Assembly (NCBI GenBank): GCA_010015675.1
Contig: ML977037.1
Span: 34,267-98,266 of the forward strand
Origin: Byssothecium circinans
Lineage: Eukaryota; Ascomycota; Dothideomycetes; Pleosporales; Massarinaceae
DNA: 64,000 bases
Reading direction: 5' to 3'
Every line of letters starts with the position of its first letter. Positions within the stretch are counted from its first letter, which is position 1. The position numbers and the translations under genes are program-made. Under the pieces are notes generated by a model. That model was not told where the DNA came from and did not search any database. It saw only the letters and a program-made list of their open reading frames with translations. Of the stretch, positions 11,364 to 22,674 are shown one piece after another.

Positions 11364-12249
11364 TCTAGATACGTACAACACTTGTAAAATGTCACAATTC
11401 CCGTCTTTCCATTGACGTCCTAAAACGCGCCGAACGTTAGAAAGAAAGATGGTTCGACATCATCCGCAGGGAGTGATAACGGCTGGGAAGACATTCCCCT
11501 GCCTCACGATCCATTCTGTATGGCTATGGAACCCTAGCGGGACATAAATCGACAATAATGCTCCTGAGGCGAGAGCATTTTGGGATTAGGAAGGTGATAA
11601 GAGTGAATAGCAGCCGTTGAGATGCATGGTCTTATCTCACCAATGATGTCAACACGCTAGAGCAAAAGTGCACTAGCCCGATATCTGATTTATGGATCGC
11701 AACATCAATCTTCTACGCATGTACTTCCAGTGTCTTCATCATGGAATGTCACCAATGACGGCACAAGCCTCCACTGTGGGGAAGAATCTTGGTTGTTGAG
11801 GGTCGAGTTGGCGACTTGTGATAGAAAGATTACTAATAGCGGAGTACTAGTTTCATACGGGAAATGCTACCACATCTGCAGTGAAGGGCTACTCAATCAA
11901 ACGGTGTAGAAGGGTAATATGGCTCGCGATACCGCACCGTACTCTTTTCTCCGCTGGTACACATGATGTTTTCATCTGGAGGCTATTTCTCAAACCTCGC
12001 CGCTGCCTCTTGTTGGCATTTCGCTCTTGCTGTAGCTATTCACGCAGTTCACTTAAAATAAACGCCTCTCCGCCTCATTTAGCTGCCCCCGGCACCTCAT
12101 TCGGGACACGCATTGGCTTCCTTCATTCAATCTTCCCCATTCATTCCCCAATACAACCATTTCACTCTCTCGGATCTACCTCACCAGCGCAAGGTAGTAC
12201 CGCAGAGCCACAGCAACCTGCACTCGTGGGCACCAAAACAGCCACCCAC
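11364..12249. other. Intergenic, divergent promoter of the DUR3 pseudogene and 2EXR gene B
   Basis: No recognisable product in any frame. An open frame in phase with 2EXR gene B extends upstream to 11881, but its first ATG is at 12250, so the extension is probably 5' leader. Confidence 0.55.
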
Positions 12250-13061
12250 ATGGAGCATTCGAGGGTTGAAGAGACGAAGAAGGACGCGCCCAACACTGTT
12301 CTGGACAGTGGTCTAGTCAGGATGGGCGAGCACAAGGTCACGACCCTTCCGAATGGCCTGGTCAGCTTGGAGAAAACACCGACACACCTTGTAGGAACGT
12401 AAGTCTTCGAAATCCTTCTAGCTTCCCAGGTTGAAGCTAATCCTGATTGCATACAAGTGTCAAGCGCAACAGCCTCGCGTCGCCCTTACTCCGCCTTCCG
12501 ACGGAGATCCGAGAGGTGATATGGCAATATGCGACAAGTCATCGTGTGTCAATCGCCCAGGTGGAAAATCAGAAAACGCTGAGAGTATATGAAGTACAAG
12601 GACATGGAAAGCCAGCGGAGCGAAACTACGAACCTAGATCGTGTTTCCGTCTACCAGAAGTCAGCCGGCAAATCTACTCCGAGACAGCAACCCTCGTCTA
12701 TTCCAACACCATCTTTGGTTTCGGACTGGGCCTCCACAAGAATTTCGAACTTGTGAGGACCTGGGCCGATGGCCTCGTACAAGCCCAGCGTAACGCCATC
12801 ACTGATGTGTCTGTCAACGCTATTGAGTTCTTCGTCATACGGAAAGCACTTTTTTCTCAGAAAGATCTGGTGCCGATGCGCAGAATTTTCCCGGCTCTTC
12901 AGCGTATCCACGTTTCCGACGAGCTCTTCGAAATAGGGATTAACGTCTTAGCGATGCATGATCCGCGGTATGTTACGTTGGAAGGGAAAGCTGAGCACTA
13001 CCGGAGGTGGATCAAAGGGATGTTTGGGGGGAGCGTTGAGCTCATCTTCACAAGAGGTTAA
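12250..13061 (+). CDS. 2EXR-domain-like fungal protein (paralogue B)
   Basis: Exons 12250-12398 and 12458-13061 (59-nt intron) encode 250 residues. The first in-frame ATG is used as the start. The splice restores SLASPLLRLPTEIREVIWQYA, the 2EXR/DUF7730 signature; FRLPEVSRQIYSETATLVY is the second block. Sequence and block order match the gene at 6578-7687 (compare LPAVCRKIYLETATLTY). The later FPALQRIHV also parallels YPCLKRIVV. The two genes are related and in opposite orientation around the DUR3 pseudogene. Function unknown. Confidence 0.8.
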
Positions 13062-13571
13062 GGCGCGCATGACAAGGTTGCGAGATTCTTGTGTTGAGGA
13101 TCAAACGGTGTGGAGGAAAGCAGCCGACTGGTATTCACGGTCGAGTATGGCGACAACCTACTAACCGACTGCAGCAAAAGATATCTTCAACTGCGTCACT
13201 GGCATGGGCCGGCTTCAACTTGAATGGTTTAATTCCTTGCCTAAGGTATGCTCTCCCCAAAGCATTGCGCATCAAAAACCCATGGAATGTATGATGGAAA
13301 AAGGGGGTCTGCAGGCGGGCGTCAATCAAGTCTTCTTAAACCAACAAGGATAATAATCTTGAATTACCTACATGTAATGAGTGATGGATGGATGCTACTT
13401 ATTTTTGTAAACAATTGTTTCTCTGTCGGCACCTAGGCGTCTATATGTACTTTGTATAGCCGATGTGTTCCCGCTTTCAAACCATGTATTAACCAACCAG
13501 GGGATATCTAGCCCATATCGAAAGCAAAGCCCATAAACACCATATATGCGTATGCATCACCTCACAGCCTT
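13062..13571. other. Intergenic, convergent 3' ends of 2EXR gene B and the lipase
   Basis: No gene seen. Several AT-rich runs at 13320-13560 are compatible with 3' untranslated and polyadenylation sequence. Confidence 0.55.
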
Positions 13572-16005
13572 CTACTCCTCCTTTCTAAGCTCGCCCTCTG
13601 AGTTCCGATCACCCTCTCCGCCTCCTCCGCTCACCTGGCCCCTTGCCATCTCACTCCACTCACCAGCTGTAGCATCTATACCTCTCTTCTGCACAACATG
13701 CCCATCCTCTCTCCTCTTGTAGAAATCCCCCTCCTCGATGCCCTCGCATCCTTTAGGTACGCGGCACACTTTCCTCGCTTCTTCGCCCGCTGTCTTCCAC
13801 AATACCTCACGGACCTCCTTGCCTACTTTTTCAATTGAATCCATGGCCCATATCACATCAAGATGCTCGTATCCTTCGATAATCTTGGAGTGAACGACGT
13901 CGACATACGGTTCGCGGTTTCTTTCAAATCGGCGGAGAAGACGTCTACCATCGACTAATGCATCGGAGCCGCAGACCCAGAGGGCAAATGGCGGCGTTTT
14001 AGGACCGTACCAAGCGTACTTTGAGCGATCCGAACCAGTTCGGCTCTTGCGAGCTTGTGTTGGCTCAGACCCCGGCTTGTCGTCATCGCTGCTATCAGAC
14101 GACGACTGTGCAGACTTTTGATCTTCTCGCTCATCTTCTTTATCCTCGATGGTCTTTTCTTCGCGTGTAGCAAGGATACATTTCTGCTTCGCGAAACACT
14201 CTCGCCCAAGCCACCATCGCATGCTCTCGGCACTGACATAGACCGGCGCAAATTGAAACATACGGTCCCTTAGATCGCGTTCCCAGCGCTCATCCGTCCA
14301 GTCGAAGAGGAAGGAGAAGACCTGGTATCCCATGGCGCCATAGAACTTTGGCGGGAGGACAGAGTGCATGATCATCATGAAGGGAATAAAGGCGTGGATG
14401 CCGAACATTGCGCGGAACATTCCTGGGCTGATCACGCGCATGAACTTGAGGTACATCTTGCCGATGAGCGGGCCTGCGTACGCAGCGGGAGCAAGCGCAC
14501 AAAAGACGCTGATCTTCTCGCCGATGTCGGGGCGTTGCTCTTTTGCGAGTGCTACCAGAGTCTGCGTTGTCCCTTGGCTGTGGGCGATGAGACCGAGCTT
14601 CTCAAAGCCAGTTTCAGAAAGTACGCGTGAAATGAGTGCTGGCAAGTCAAATAGACCCATTTGCCGTATGTTCCACGACCACATTCTGGGGTCGTTGTAC
14701 TTCAGCATGCTGTGTCGAGGTTTGAAACCGCAGCGATTGTTTCCTAGCCAGACGTCATAGCCTGACTTTACCAAAAAGAAGGCAAGACTATCATCGTCGT
14801 TCGTGCAGTAAGCGCCTGCAGATTGAAGAAGGCCATGGATCATGAGAATAGGATATTTCTTGTCTCCAGGTTTGTGTTGAGAAGCATCGCTGGAGTTGCT
14901 GTTGTCGGGAAATGTCTCTGGAGAGTGAGGTGTACGCTGTGAGTCCTTTGTCCGTCTGTACTCTCGCGGGTTGTAGATGTGCCACAGCTCTATTATGAAG
15001 CCATCTTCCGTCTGCACTTCGAAGACTTCGCAGTCGAGCCCAACGCGCCGAGCGTAGTAGCGTACATCGCAGGGAATCCTGTCCTAAGTAGAGGGTATGA
15101 AGTTAGCAAATCTCATCCAGAGGGATGTCAATATGCTCCGTCTCAACTCCTAGATAGGAAGATCTGAACTCTAAGAGCTACGTCAAGTGTTTAGTGCACT
15201 TTGTACCCAAGAGGTTACGTACGGGTCCGCCTTCGAGAGGGATGAACTCTTCTTTTTCGTCTCCTTCCTCGCCATCGTTGGTGCGTTTCTGAATTTCGTT
15301 CTCCTTCCCCTTCTGCCAAGATCTTTCTTCTATTCTTCGCGCTTTTCGTCTTCTCTCCTCCTCATGGAAGAATGGTCTCTTCTTATTTGGATCTCTGAAC
15401 GTGAGTCGCATCCATACTCGTCCAGCTAAGACTGGTATGCTTGTGAATAGCGCTCCTAGAATGATGACCAAAAGAAAGCATAGTGAGAGTATCGACGAGG
15501 ATAGTCGGAACAGCCAACATTGAACTCGTCGCATCAACGTCGGCGGTCCGTACATGGGTAGCGGCGGGAACAAAGGATTTGTTTTCGACGGCGGCTTTTG
15601 TTGTATTAACGGGGCGTCTGTCTCTCCTTCTCCTCCTGGTTTCTGAGGGGTATGAGCGCCGTGGACGGTTCCATCTTTAGATACCCGCGCTTTTATCTGC
15701 TTAGGTACACCTTCTGAGGGATGGGCTTCGTCGATGGCATCTCGAAGCTCATTGAGTTTCTTTGCTTCTTCTAAAGGTACTGCGGGCAATCTTTCCCCGT
15801 CAGCTGTTTGAATGACCGGGTCCTGGGTGGTAACAAATTTCGCCTCGATGGCCTGGGTTGAGCCTGTTGCGTCGCTCTCTTGGTTCGGAGCATATTGGCC
15901 TAGCCGTTCCGCTTGTTGTGCGAACTCGATCGCAGCCTTCGTCTTTGATTTTGTCTTCTCGTGCGCGTTCGCAACCTTCTCTTTGACCGTAGTGACGGTG
16001 GGCAT
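13572..16005 (-). CDS. Membrane-anchored alpha/beta-hydrolase lipase, steryl ester hydrolase (TGL1/YEH) type
   Basis: Exons 15223-16005 and 13572-15083 encode 764 residues. A 160-residue polar N-terminus is followed by a hydrophobic anchor at about 165-193. After the splice comes the lipase-associated region (VGLDCEVFEVQTEDGF), the oxyanion-type PILMIHGLLQSAGAY, and the nucleophile elbow AHSQGTT with Ser about 430. The probable acid is in SDALVDGRR and the His in GYEHLDVIW. This layout matches yeast Tgl1/Yeh1/Yeh2, which hydrolyse steryl esters at lipid droplets or membranes; that activity is inferred. A Ser/Asp/Glu-rich insert (about 14040-14170) lies before the acid residue. The single intron (139 nt) is an introner-like element. 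Confidence 0.88.
15084..15222 (-). repeat. Introner-like intron, copy A (139 nt), in the lipase gene
   Basis: This intron interrupts the intact lipase gene in phase 0 between EGGP and DRIPCDV. The donor is GTACGT, the acceptor CTTAG and the branch site TTTGCTAACTT. It shares TGGGTACAAAGTGC near the donor and GACATCCC near the branch site with copy B. The same block order occurs in copy C. Most other introns here are 44-60 nt and share none of these blocks. Confidence 0.85.
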
Positions 16006-16703
16006 GGTAGCCAGATAAAATCCACGAGATTAACAATAAATTGGAGCTCAAGGGGAGAGAGGCATGGAAGCAGAAGAAAAGAAGTTCGAAATCCATGGAT
16101 TGGATCGCAGCACTTGCATATGTGGCTGACGACCGTCTGTTTGATTCACGGTTGCTGTGGCACTCATATTGGTCGATGATGTCAGGTTGGACATAGCGCC
16201 ACAGCCTAGTGTCAATCTGGAGACGTTAAGAGCACGTGCTCCAAGTGAAGTACTAGATGTTGTATCCCCCTTGAATAGGTTTTATGGGATTCTTTGATAC
16301 CATTGATTCTACAACCCCTTTACATCCGACTCCTACACACAAGAGCCTGCGTGGCTAGTGGGGACAGAGGACCCGGGTGGACAAGTTGCAAGTTGTACCA
16401 CTAACTGCGACCATGTCGACGCGATCGGCTTGGCGCATACTTGCTCGAGAGCTTTCATGTGAAAGCAGAAATGAAGCGCGCAAGAGGTCTTGTAGCAGTA
16501 ACAAGAAGGAGAAGAAGAAGCCCGTATTGAATTGACGTGGAGTTTCACGCGTAAAGAACACTCGGCTGCCCAAGTATAAGTCCAGTCTGCCGAGGCATGA
16601 TTTCTCTTGGCACTATCGGAACCGCAATGCGATGCTGAGATGCTGATGAGCAGCTCCACTCTCTGCATACCGCTCTTCTGAGCTATTTGTTCTGGTATAG
16701 ACG
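16006..16703. other. Divergent promoter region, lipase (-) / PEX6 (+)
   Basis: A 698-bp gene-free stretch lies between two divergent start codons. No RNA gene or repeat seen. Confidence 0.6.
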
Positions 16704-19700
16704 ATGGAGGTGCAGAATGGAGCCCCCCATCCGCGCAAGAGGAGGCGGAGAAGGCGTCTCGACCGGCCCCCCATATCAGCGCGACTGCTGCTCGACGACC
16801 GCATGAAGGGGGAAGAGGGCGTGCTGTCTGAAGATCTCTTTGCCGACCTCTTTCCTTGGGCGAGAGGCGCAGGTATGTACTCCAAAGGTATTAGCATTCC
16901 GAATTTAATCGAGGTGTTGTAGGTGCAAATGGCCATTTCGAGTCAACCCCCGTCCACTACGTTGCCATCACGCCCTGGCTCCCGAGCTCCATCGTTGCTT
17001 CCCAGAACGTTCCGTGGACTATCCTGCCTGTGAGATCTACTGCAAAGGACGTCAACACCGCTGCGCGGCCGCATTCATCTCTCCAAGTCCCGGCGTCCTC
17101 CCTCGCGCTCCAATCTTTCTCTCACACACTTCACACGCTCGCGCCAAACAAAATTCAGAGACGGGACACGCCCATTGAGATCCGCATATACGATGTGGTA
17201 CCGCTTGGTCTAGACACCGCATACGTAAACTTGGACACAGAAGCACTGAGAAAGCTGGACGAGGTGCATGCAAAGTTCGGCGGCGGCTTCAGCGGCACAC
17301 GATCTAATGGCGGGGCGAAAGGCCCCAAGGACAGATTCTTGAAGGCGAACGGCTATGCTGGGAAGAACGCGACCGGTGTGGATCAGGCTGCTCAAGAGCA
17401 AGTGTGGAAGAATGCCGTGCGAGAAGCGCTTCAAGCTCCTACCGTTGTTCACTCAGGAGACCTGCTTCCCTTGCCTCTGCCTGCGCATCCCATTACCCAC
17501 GTCCCGCCACCTCCCGCCAAGATTACCGCATGCGAACCGCTTTCGCAAGGTCTTCTACTGCCCAGCACGCGAATTGTTGTACTGCAGTCACATCGCGCCT
17601 CGAAAAACGTGCAGATTCTGCCTCCCGCGAAACCAGCACCGATAGCAAATGGATTCGGAGACGATGAATCGGAAGACACATCGAACGAGCAGTTCTATTC
17701 AGCAGCAGAGGATCGGACTCCATCGCAGAACAACAGCCCGCCAGACGAAGAGTCTGCGGACCAGCTGGACTCTGAACTTTCAGGGTCCGATGCCGGCGAT
17801 CTCTCGGACGATTCTGAAGACATCATCTCTTTGAATGCCCCTCTACTACCACCACAGTCATCTGGGGTGCTTTCCGCGTTCAGTTCTGCGACTCCACGAC
17901 CTGGCAACTTTCACACCAACGGAATTGCCACACCTGGCTCAGTCTTCTCCAGCTTTACAGCAACAACTGCACGAGGCGGTCCTTCATCCAAGAGCAAAGT
18001 ATTCAAAGCGCATGGGCTTTTGCAGACTATACCGGATGAGTTGGTTCACCCTAAGCCAGGTGCTGATGATGATGAAGAGACGCGCGTCTTCGTCGATACC
18101 AATACCTTGGTCAAGGTGGGCTGTTTCTCGGGCGACTGGGTAAAGATTGAGGTGACACCAGAACCCTCGAACCACCCGCTCTTTGGCCTGGGTGCCTTTG
18201 GCGCCGAGCACGACGACAATCCTGAGTGGCGTCCAGTGCGGATATACGGGCTGCCAGAGGGCATGACGAAGAAAGTTGCGCGTTATGCTGTCAATAAGTC
18301 CGATGACTGGGATATCCGATCCAGTTTTTCAGGGTTCCAACCATCCAGCACTTCCCTGCAGGCTTACCTTTCACCTATTCTACTCGCAAATATGGGGAGT
18401 CCTTCTCATCTTCGTATCACGACTCTGGCCCCACATCAGCCTCCGCATCTGTCACGAGGTGCCATTCAGAAGACGCGGCTGACTAGTTCTTCGCTGCCAC
18501 CCTCTGCGAAAGAAGTCACACTGTTGAAGCTCTCTACACCTCTTTCGTCAGAACGACTCTTACAACCTAGCTTGTTTGCCGCACTCAAAGATTACTTTGA
18601 GCAGAAGCGACGGATAGTGAAGACAGGTGATCTGATCGGCGTTGCCATTGATGAATATCTCGGCCGTGCAGTGTTCCAAAATGCGAACGAAGACGAACCG
18701 ACAAGTGATGAACTTTTGTCAAGACCGAGAACGGGAGAAGGCGAAAAGTATGCGACTGCTGAAAGCCACAGCCCGAAGGTCGTCACCTGGTTCAAGATCG
18801 GCAACGTCACATCATCGTCAACCGAACCTAGGGAAGGTGACGAGCTTGATATGTGGGGCGGTGTTGTGCGCGTCGACGCGGCAAGCACAAAGATGGAGAT
18901 GAACGGTAGTGAGCAGGGTAAAACGCCCGCTCCTCTGAACAGCACCTGGCAGTACTACCTAGGAGCAAAGCGACCACCAGCTGGGGCAAGCCATAAACCT
19001 TTGGCAATCGAGGAGCTGCCTAGACCCTACATTTCCTCTCTTCGAAGAAGACTGAGAGAACTAATCTCGGCTGCTACAAGCCCCAGAGCGATACATCTAG
19101 GGCTTCCACCCGTTGCAGTTCTCATCACATCAACCCAGCGTGGAATTGGGAAGGCGACCGTAGCTACAAAGGCTTGTGAAGATCTTGGACTGCATACTTT
19201 CTCCATCGATGCGTTCGACATACTCAGTGAAGGAGGCGCAGGTGATGTCAAGACCGAAGGTTTCCTCAAAGCAAGAGCAGAGCGCGCTTTAACATGCGGT
19301 GCCGAATTCACTGCACTTTTAGTCAGGCATGTTGATGCCCTCAATGCTGACCGAATGAATACCGCTCTCAAAGAGATTCTGGCAGACTCGCGGGTGCTCG
19401 TCGCAACTACTACAGATATCGACAAAGTCCCAGAAGGCATACGCGGTCTCTTCACTCATGAGATCGAAATGTCCGCTCCAGATGAAGGTGAAAGACAAGG
19501 AATCTTGCGAAGCATTATCGAAGACTCCGGAATTCGACTGTCGCCAGACGTTGATCTTTCTAGCGTCGCCGTCAAGACTGCAGCCCTTGTCGCTGGTGAC
19601 CTCGTTGATGTGGTTGACCGAGCCCTAGTAGCCAAGCGAAACCGCATTGAAGCGCTTGCAAAGACTGCCTCACAAGACGCATCCCCTACAGAGGCAGTTA

Positions 19701-21084
19701 CCACAAGAGACATCGAGCTTGCAGGTGGTTACTTTAGCAACAGCTTGACTAAAGCCGACTTTGATGGTGCGGTGGACGCAGCACGCAAGAACTTCGCGGA
19801 CGCCATCGGAGCACCCAAGATACCGAATGTAGGCTGGTCAGACGTTGGTGGTCTCTCGCATGTTAAGGACGCCGTCATGGAAACGATCCAACTACCACTC
19901 GCACGTCCAGAACTGTTTGCCAAGGGCATGAAGAAGCGCAGCGGTATCTTGTTCTACGGGCCACCCGGAACAGGAAAGACGTTGCTCGCCAAAGCCATAG
20001 CCACCGAGTTCTCCCTCAACTTCTTCAGCGTCAAGGGACCCGAATTGCTCAACATGTACATTGGTGAGTCTGAAGCCAACGTACGGCGTGTGTTCCAGCG
20101 AGCTCGCGACGCACGGCCTTGTGTTGTGTTCTTCGACGAACTGGACTCTGTTGCACCAAAACGTGGAAACCAGGGTGACAGTGGTGGCGTCATGGATCGC
20201 ATTGTCAGTCAATTGCTCGCCGAGCTCGACGGCATGAGCGATGGCGGAGAAGGCGTCTTCGTCATCGGCGCGACGAACAGACCAGACTTGCTGGACCAAG
20301 CTCTGCTGCGTCCAGGTCGTTTCGACAAGATGCTGTATCTCGGAGTCTCAGATACGCACGAGAAGCAGCAAACCATCCTCGAAGCGCTTTCTCGCAAGTA
20401 CGTATCTTCTCATTCCCATCTCCTTTCATTACCACATGCTCACATGCTTGTTCTAGGTTCATACTCCACCCAGACCTCTCCCTCCAGCGCGTCGCCTCAA
20501 ACTTGCCCTTCACCTACACCGGTGCTGACATGTACGCCCTCTGCTCCGACGCTATGCTCAAAGCCATTACACGACAAGCCCGCGCTGTCGACGAAAAAGT
20601 CAAAATATATAACGCTTCCCACACACCCCAAATCACTATCGCATACTTCTTCGACCATTTGGCTACAGACGAAGACACCGCTGTCATGGTCACTGAGCAA
20701 GACTTTATCGATGCGCATAGAGAGCTCGTGCCGAGTGTTAGCGCGGATGAGCTGCGGCATTATGATCGTGTGAGACGGACGTTTGAGGGTGCGGGAAAGA
20801 AGGAGGACAAGAAAACGGAAGAGGGCCAGAACGGTGGAGGTGGGGGTTCGTGGAAAGGGAAGGGGAAGGCGGCTGTGAGGGATGCTGATGAGGCGGGCAG
20901 TGTTGTCATTCATACGGAGAATATTGATATGAATGGCGATATAGGTAGCAGCGGAAGTGGAGGTTCAAGTGGTAAAGGAAAGGGAAAGGCACCGGTTGGG
21001 AACCATGCGGGTAAAACTAGTGTTGATATCGCCGAGGGAGGGTTTGGCGATGCAGCGCAAGATGATGGCGATCTTTATTCTTGA
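16704..21084 (+). CDS. PEX6: Peroxin-6, AAA+ ATPase of peroxisome biogenesis
   Basis: Pex6 partners Pex1 in the ATP-driven motor that extracts ubiquitinated Pex5 from the peroxisomal membrane. Exons 16704-16872, 16923-20397 and 20457-21084 encode 1423 residues. The start gives an Arg-rich N-terminus followed by DRPPISARLLLDD, as in fungal Pex6. The first AAA domain (about 750-960) has a degenerate P-loop STQRGIGKAT. The second (about 1030-1290) is canonical: Walker A GPPGTGKT, Walker B VVFFDELD, and ATNRPDLLDQALLRPGRFD. Between them and the N-domain lies a Ser/Asp/Glu-rich low-complexity stretch (17640-17830). The C-terminus is long, with Gly/Ser/Lys-rich repeats (GKGKGKA). An uninterrupted read past 20397 would add a nonsense tail; the 59-nt intron restores FILHPDLSLQRVA. 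Confidence 0.96.
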
Positions 21085-21322
21085 TAGTCTGCGTAGGCAT
21101 TATGTCAAAGGCTGTAGATATTGTATTTGTAGAGCATATCATTATGTGTACTGTACTTGCTTCTCGACCCTCATAAATATATGTCAAAATTCCGAAACCG
21201 CTTTCCTGAGCTCAGGTCGTGGAAATATAGCATTACAAGAGTTCTGCTCAGCATAATTTCCAATCCATCCCATCCCACACACCACATCTTCTCACCACTC
21301 ACAACCTCCCCTTCTCCGTGCG

Positions 21323-22037
21323 TCAAGCCACATTCTTCTCCAACCACTCCTCCCACTGCTCTCTAGTCCAACTACTCGAAATCTCCCCCGCCACGACGCC
21401 ATCAAACACCACCGTAGGCGTAACATGCACGCCCACCAACCGATTCGCCTTAACCTGCACCTTGACATCGGCCGTAACCCCATTCCCCGTATTCAAGCTG
21501 CCATCCGCCGCAGGCTCGTCCGAAATCCTCAACAACCCCAGCACCTTGTCCTCATCCACGCCGACACTCCCCGCGATCCTGGCGAGCCGCTTGTACGTAT
21601 TATTCCGCGTCTCGTTGACGACGTTGACGTCGAAGAAGTCGGCCTGCTGCGCGAACAGCTTCTCGGAGAAGGGGAAAAAGGCGTCAGGCGAGAGTTTGAG
21701 GACTGCGAGGCCGGCTTCGTGGACGAGTGTCGAGGACGGGTGCCAGGGCTGGATCTGCTGGCGGAAGATTGTGATGACGCGGTCGCTGTATTTGGTGAGC
21801 AGCGTGTCGCGCAGGGGGGTTGTGTAGATGGTGTTGAAGAGTTTGGCGCTGAAGGGGCAGACGTAGTCGAGGTCTGGGGGGTTCCGTTGGCTTGGGTTAG
21901 CTTCTTGTTCTTGTTCTCTGAAGAGGGACTGGATTGGAATTTGATGGGAACGTACAGAGCTCTAGTGTGTGCACGGCTTTGGGTGTGATGGAAGAGGAGG
22001 CTAGTTTCTGGCCGGCGAACTTGGGTGCGAGGGCCAT
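21323..22037 (-). CDS. Thioredoxin-fold (DsbA-like) protein
   Basis: Exons 21956-22037 and 21323-21873 (82-nt intron) encode 210 residues. The splice builds HTLELYLDYVCPFSAKLF, a DsbA/thioredoxin-like first strand with a single Cys (CPFS) instead of CxxC. The cis-Pro region is VGVHVTPTVVFDG. The last part, SSSWTREQWEEWLEKNV, is a C-terminal helix. No signal peptide is visible. The CxxS form suggests a non-oxidase role, such as glutathione-dependent or binding; this is inference. It converges with PEX6, stops 238 bp apart. A longer overlapping frame in the same region (about 21529-22200) is a shadow rich in Ser/Pro. Confidence 0.82.
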
Positions 22038-22674
22038 GGCTGCGGTTGTGTTTGGGTATATGCTCTTTTTCAATCTGTAATGATTGGGACGACTGTGTGC
22101 GAGGAGAGGAGTTCGAGGGGTACTCGCGTTCTAATGACGAATATAAGACGTCGGACAGGGGCGGGAGCACGTAATTGCTGTTTTTTGGAGCATTCCCCAA
22201 AAGCAGGAGCTATCGTGGGGATGTATGACGACAGCGGGGTACAATTCCACGTGCTCTAGCTTTCCCCTCCTCCCTCACCCAAACACACGCCACAGCGACA
22301 CGCTCAAATCAACAATCTTGCGCATGTTGGAGAAAAGCTGCATTCATAATGAGAAGAACCAAGGATATATAGTGATAGGAGAGGGTGTATCGACGCGAGA
22401 CGCCCAAAGCCAGCCGAACCCGTAACAAATGTACAAATCCGTCGTCCTACGCCAACCCCTATCTCGGATATCCTCGTGCAAAATACCTGACATTCAAAAC
22501 ATACCACGGCAGATACCGCCCACCAAAACCCTTGCGAAAGGGTAGATGTCCGTAACGAAACATCTTGATATGGCGTGATGAACCAAACGCCACCATCCGC
22601 GAGAACGGATATCAAAACACAAACAAGAGAGTGCAATACATCAAGGGAACGTGCAAGGACCGCTCGGAAGGTGT
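22038..22674. other. Intergenic, upstream of the thioredoxin-fold gene and downstream of SIN3
   Basis: No supported gene. It holds the promoter of the minus-strand thioredoxin-fold gene and the 3' end of SIN3. Confidence 0.55.

Noticed and set aside
21529..22200. 223-codon minus-strand frame over the thioredoxin-fold gene
   Set aside because: Ser/Pro/Thr-rich shadow; the spliced frame carrying the CPFS motif is the real gene.
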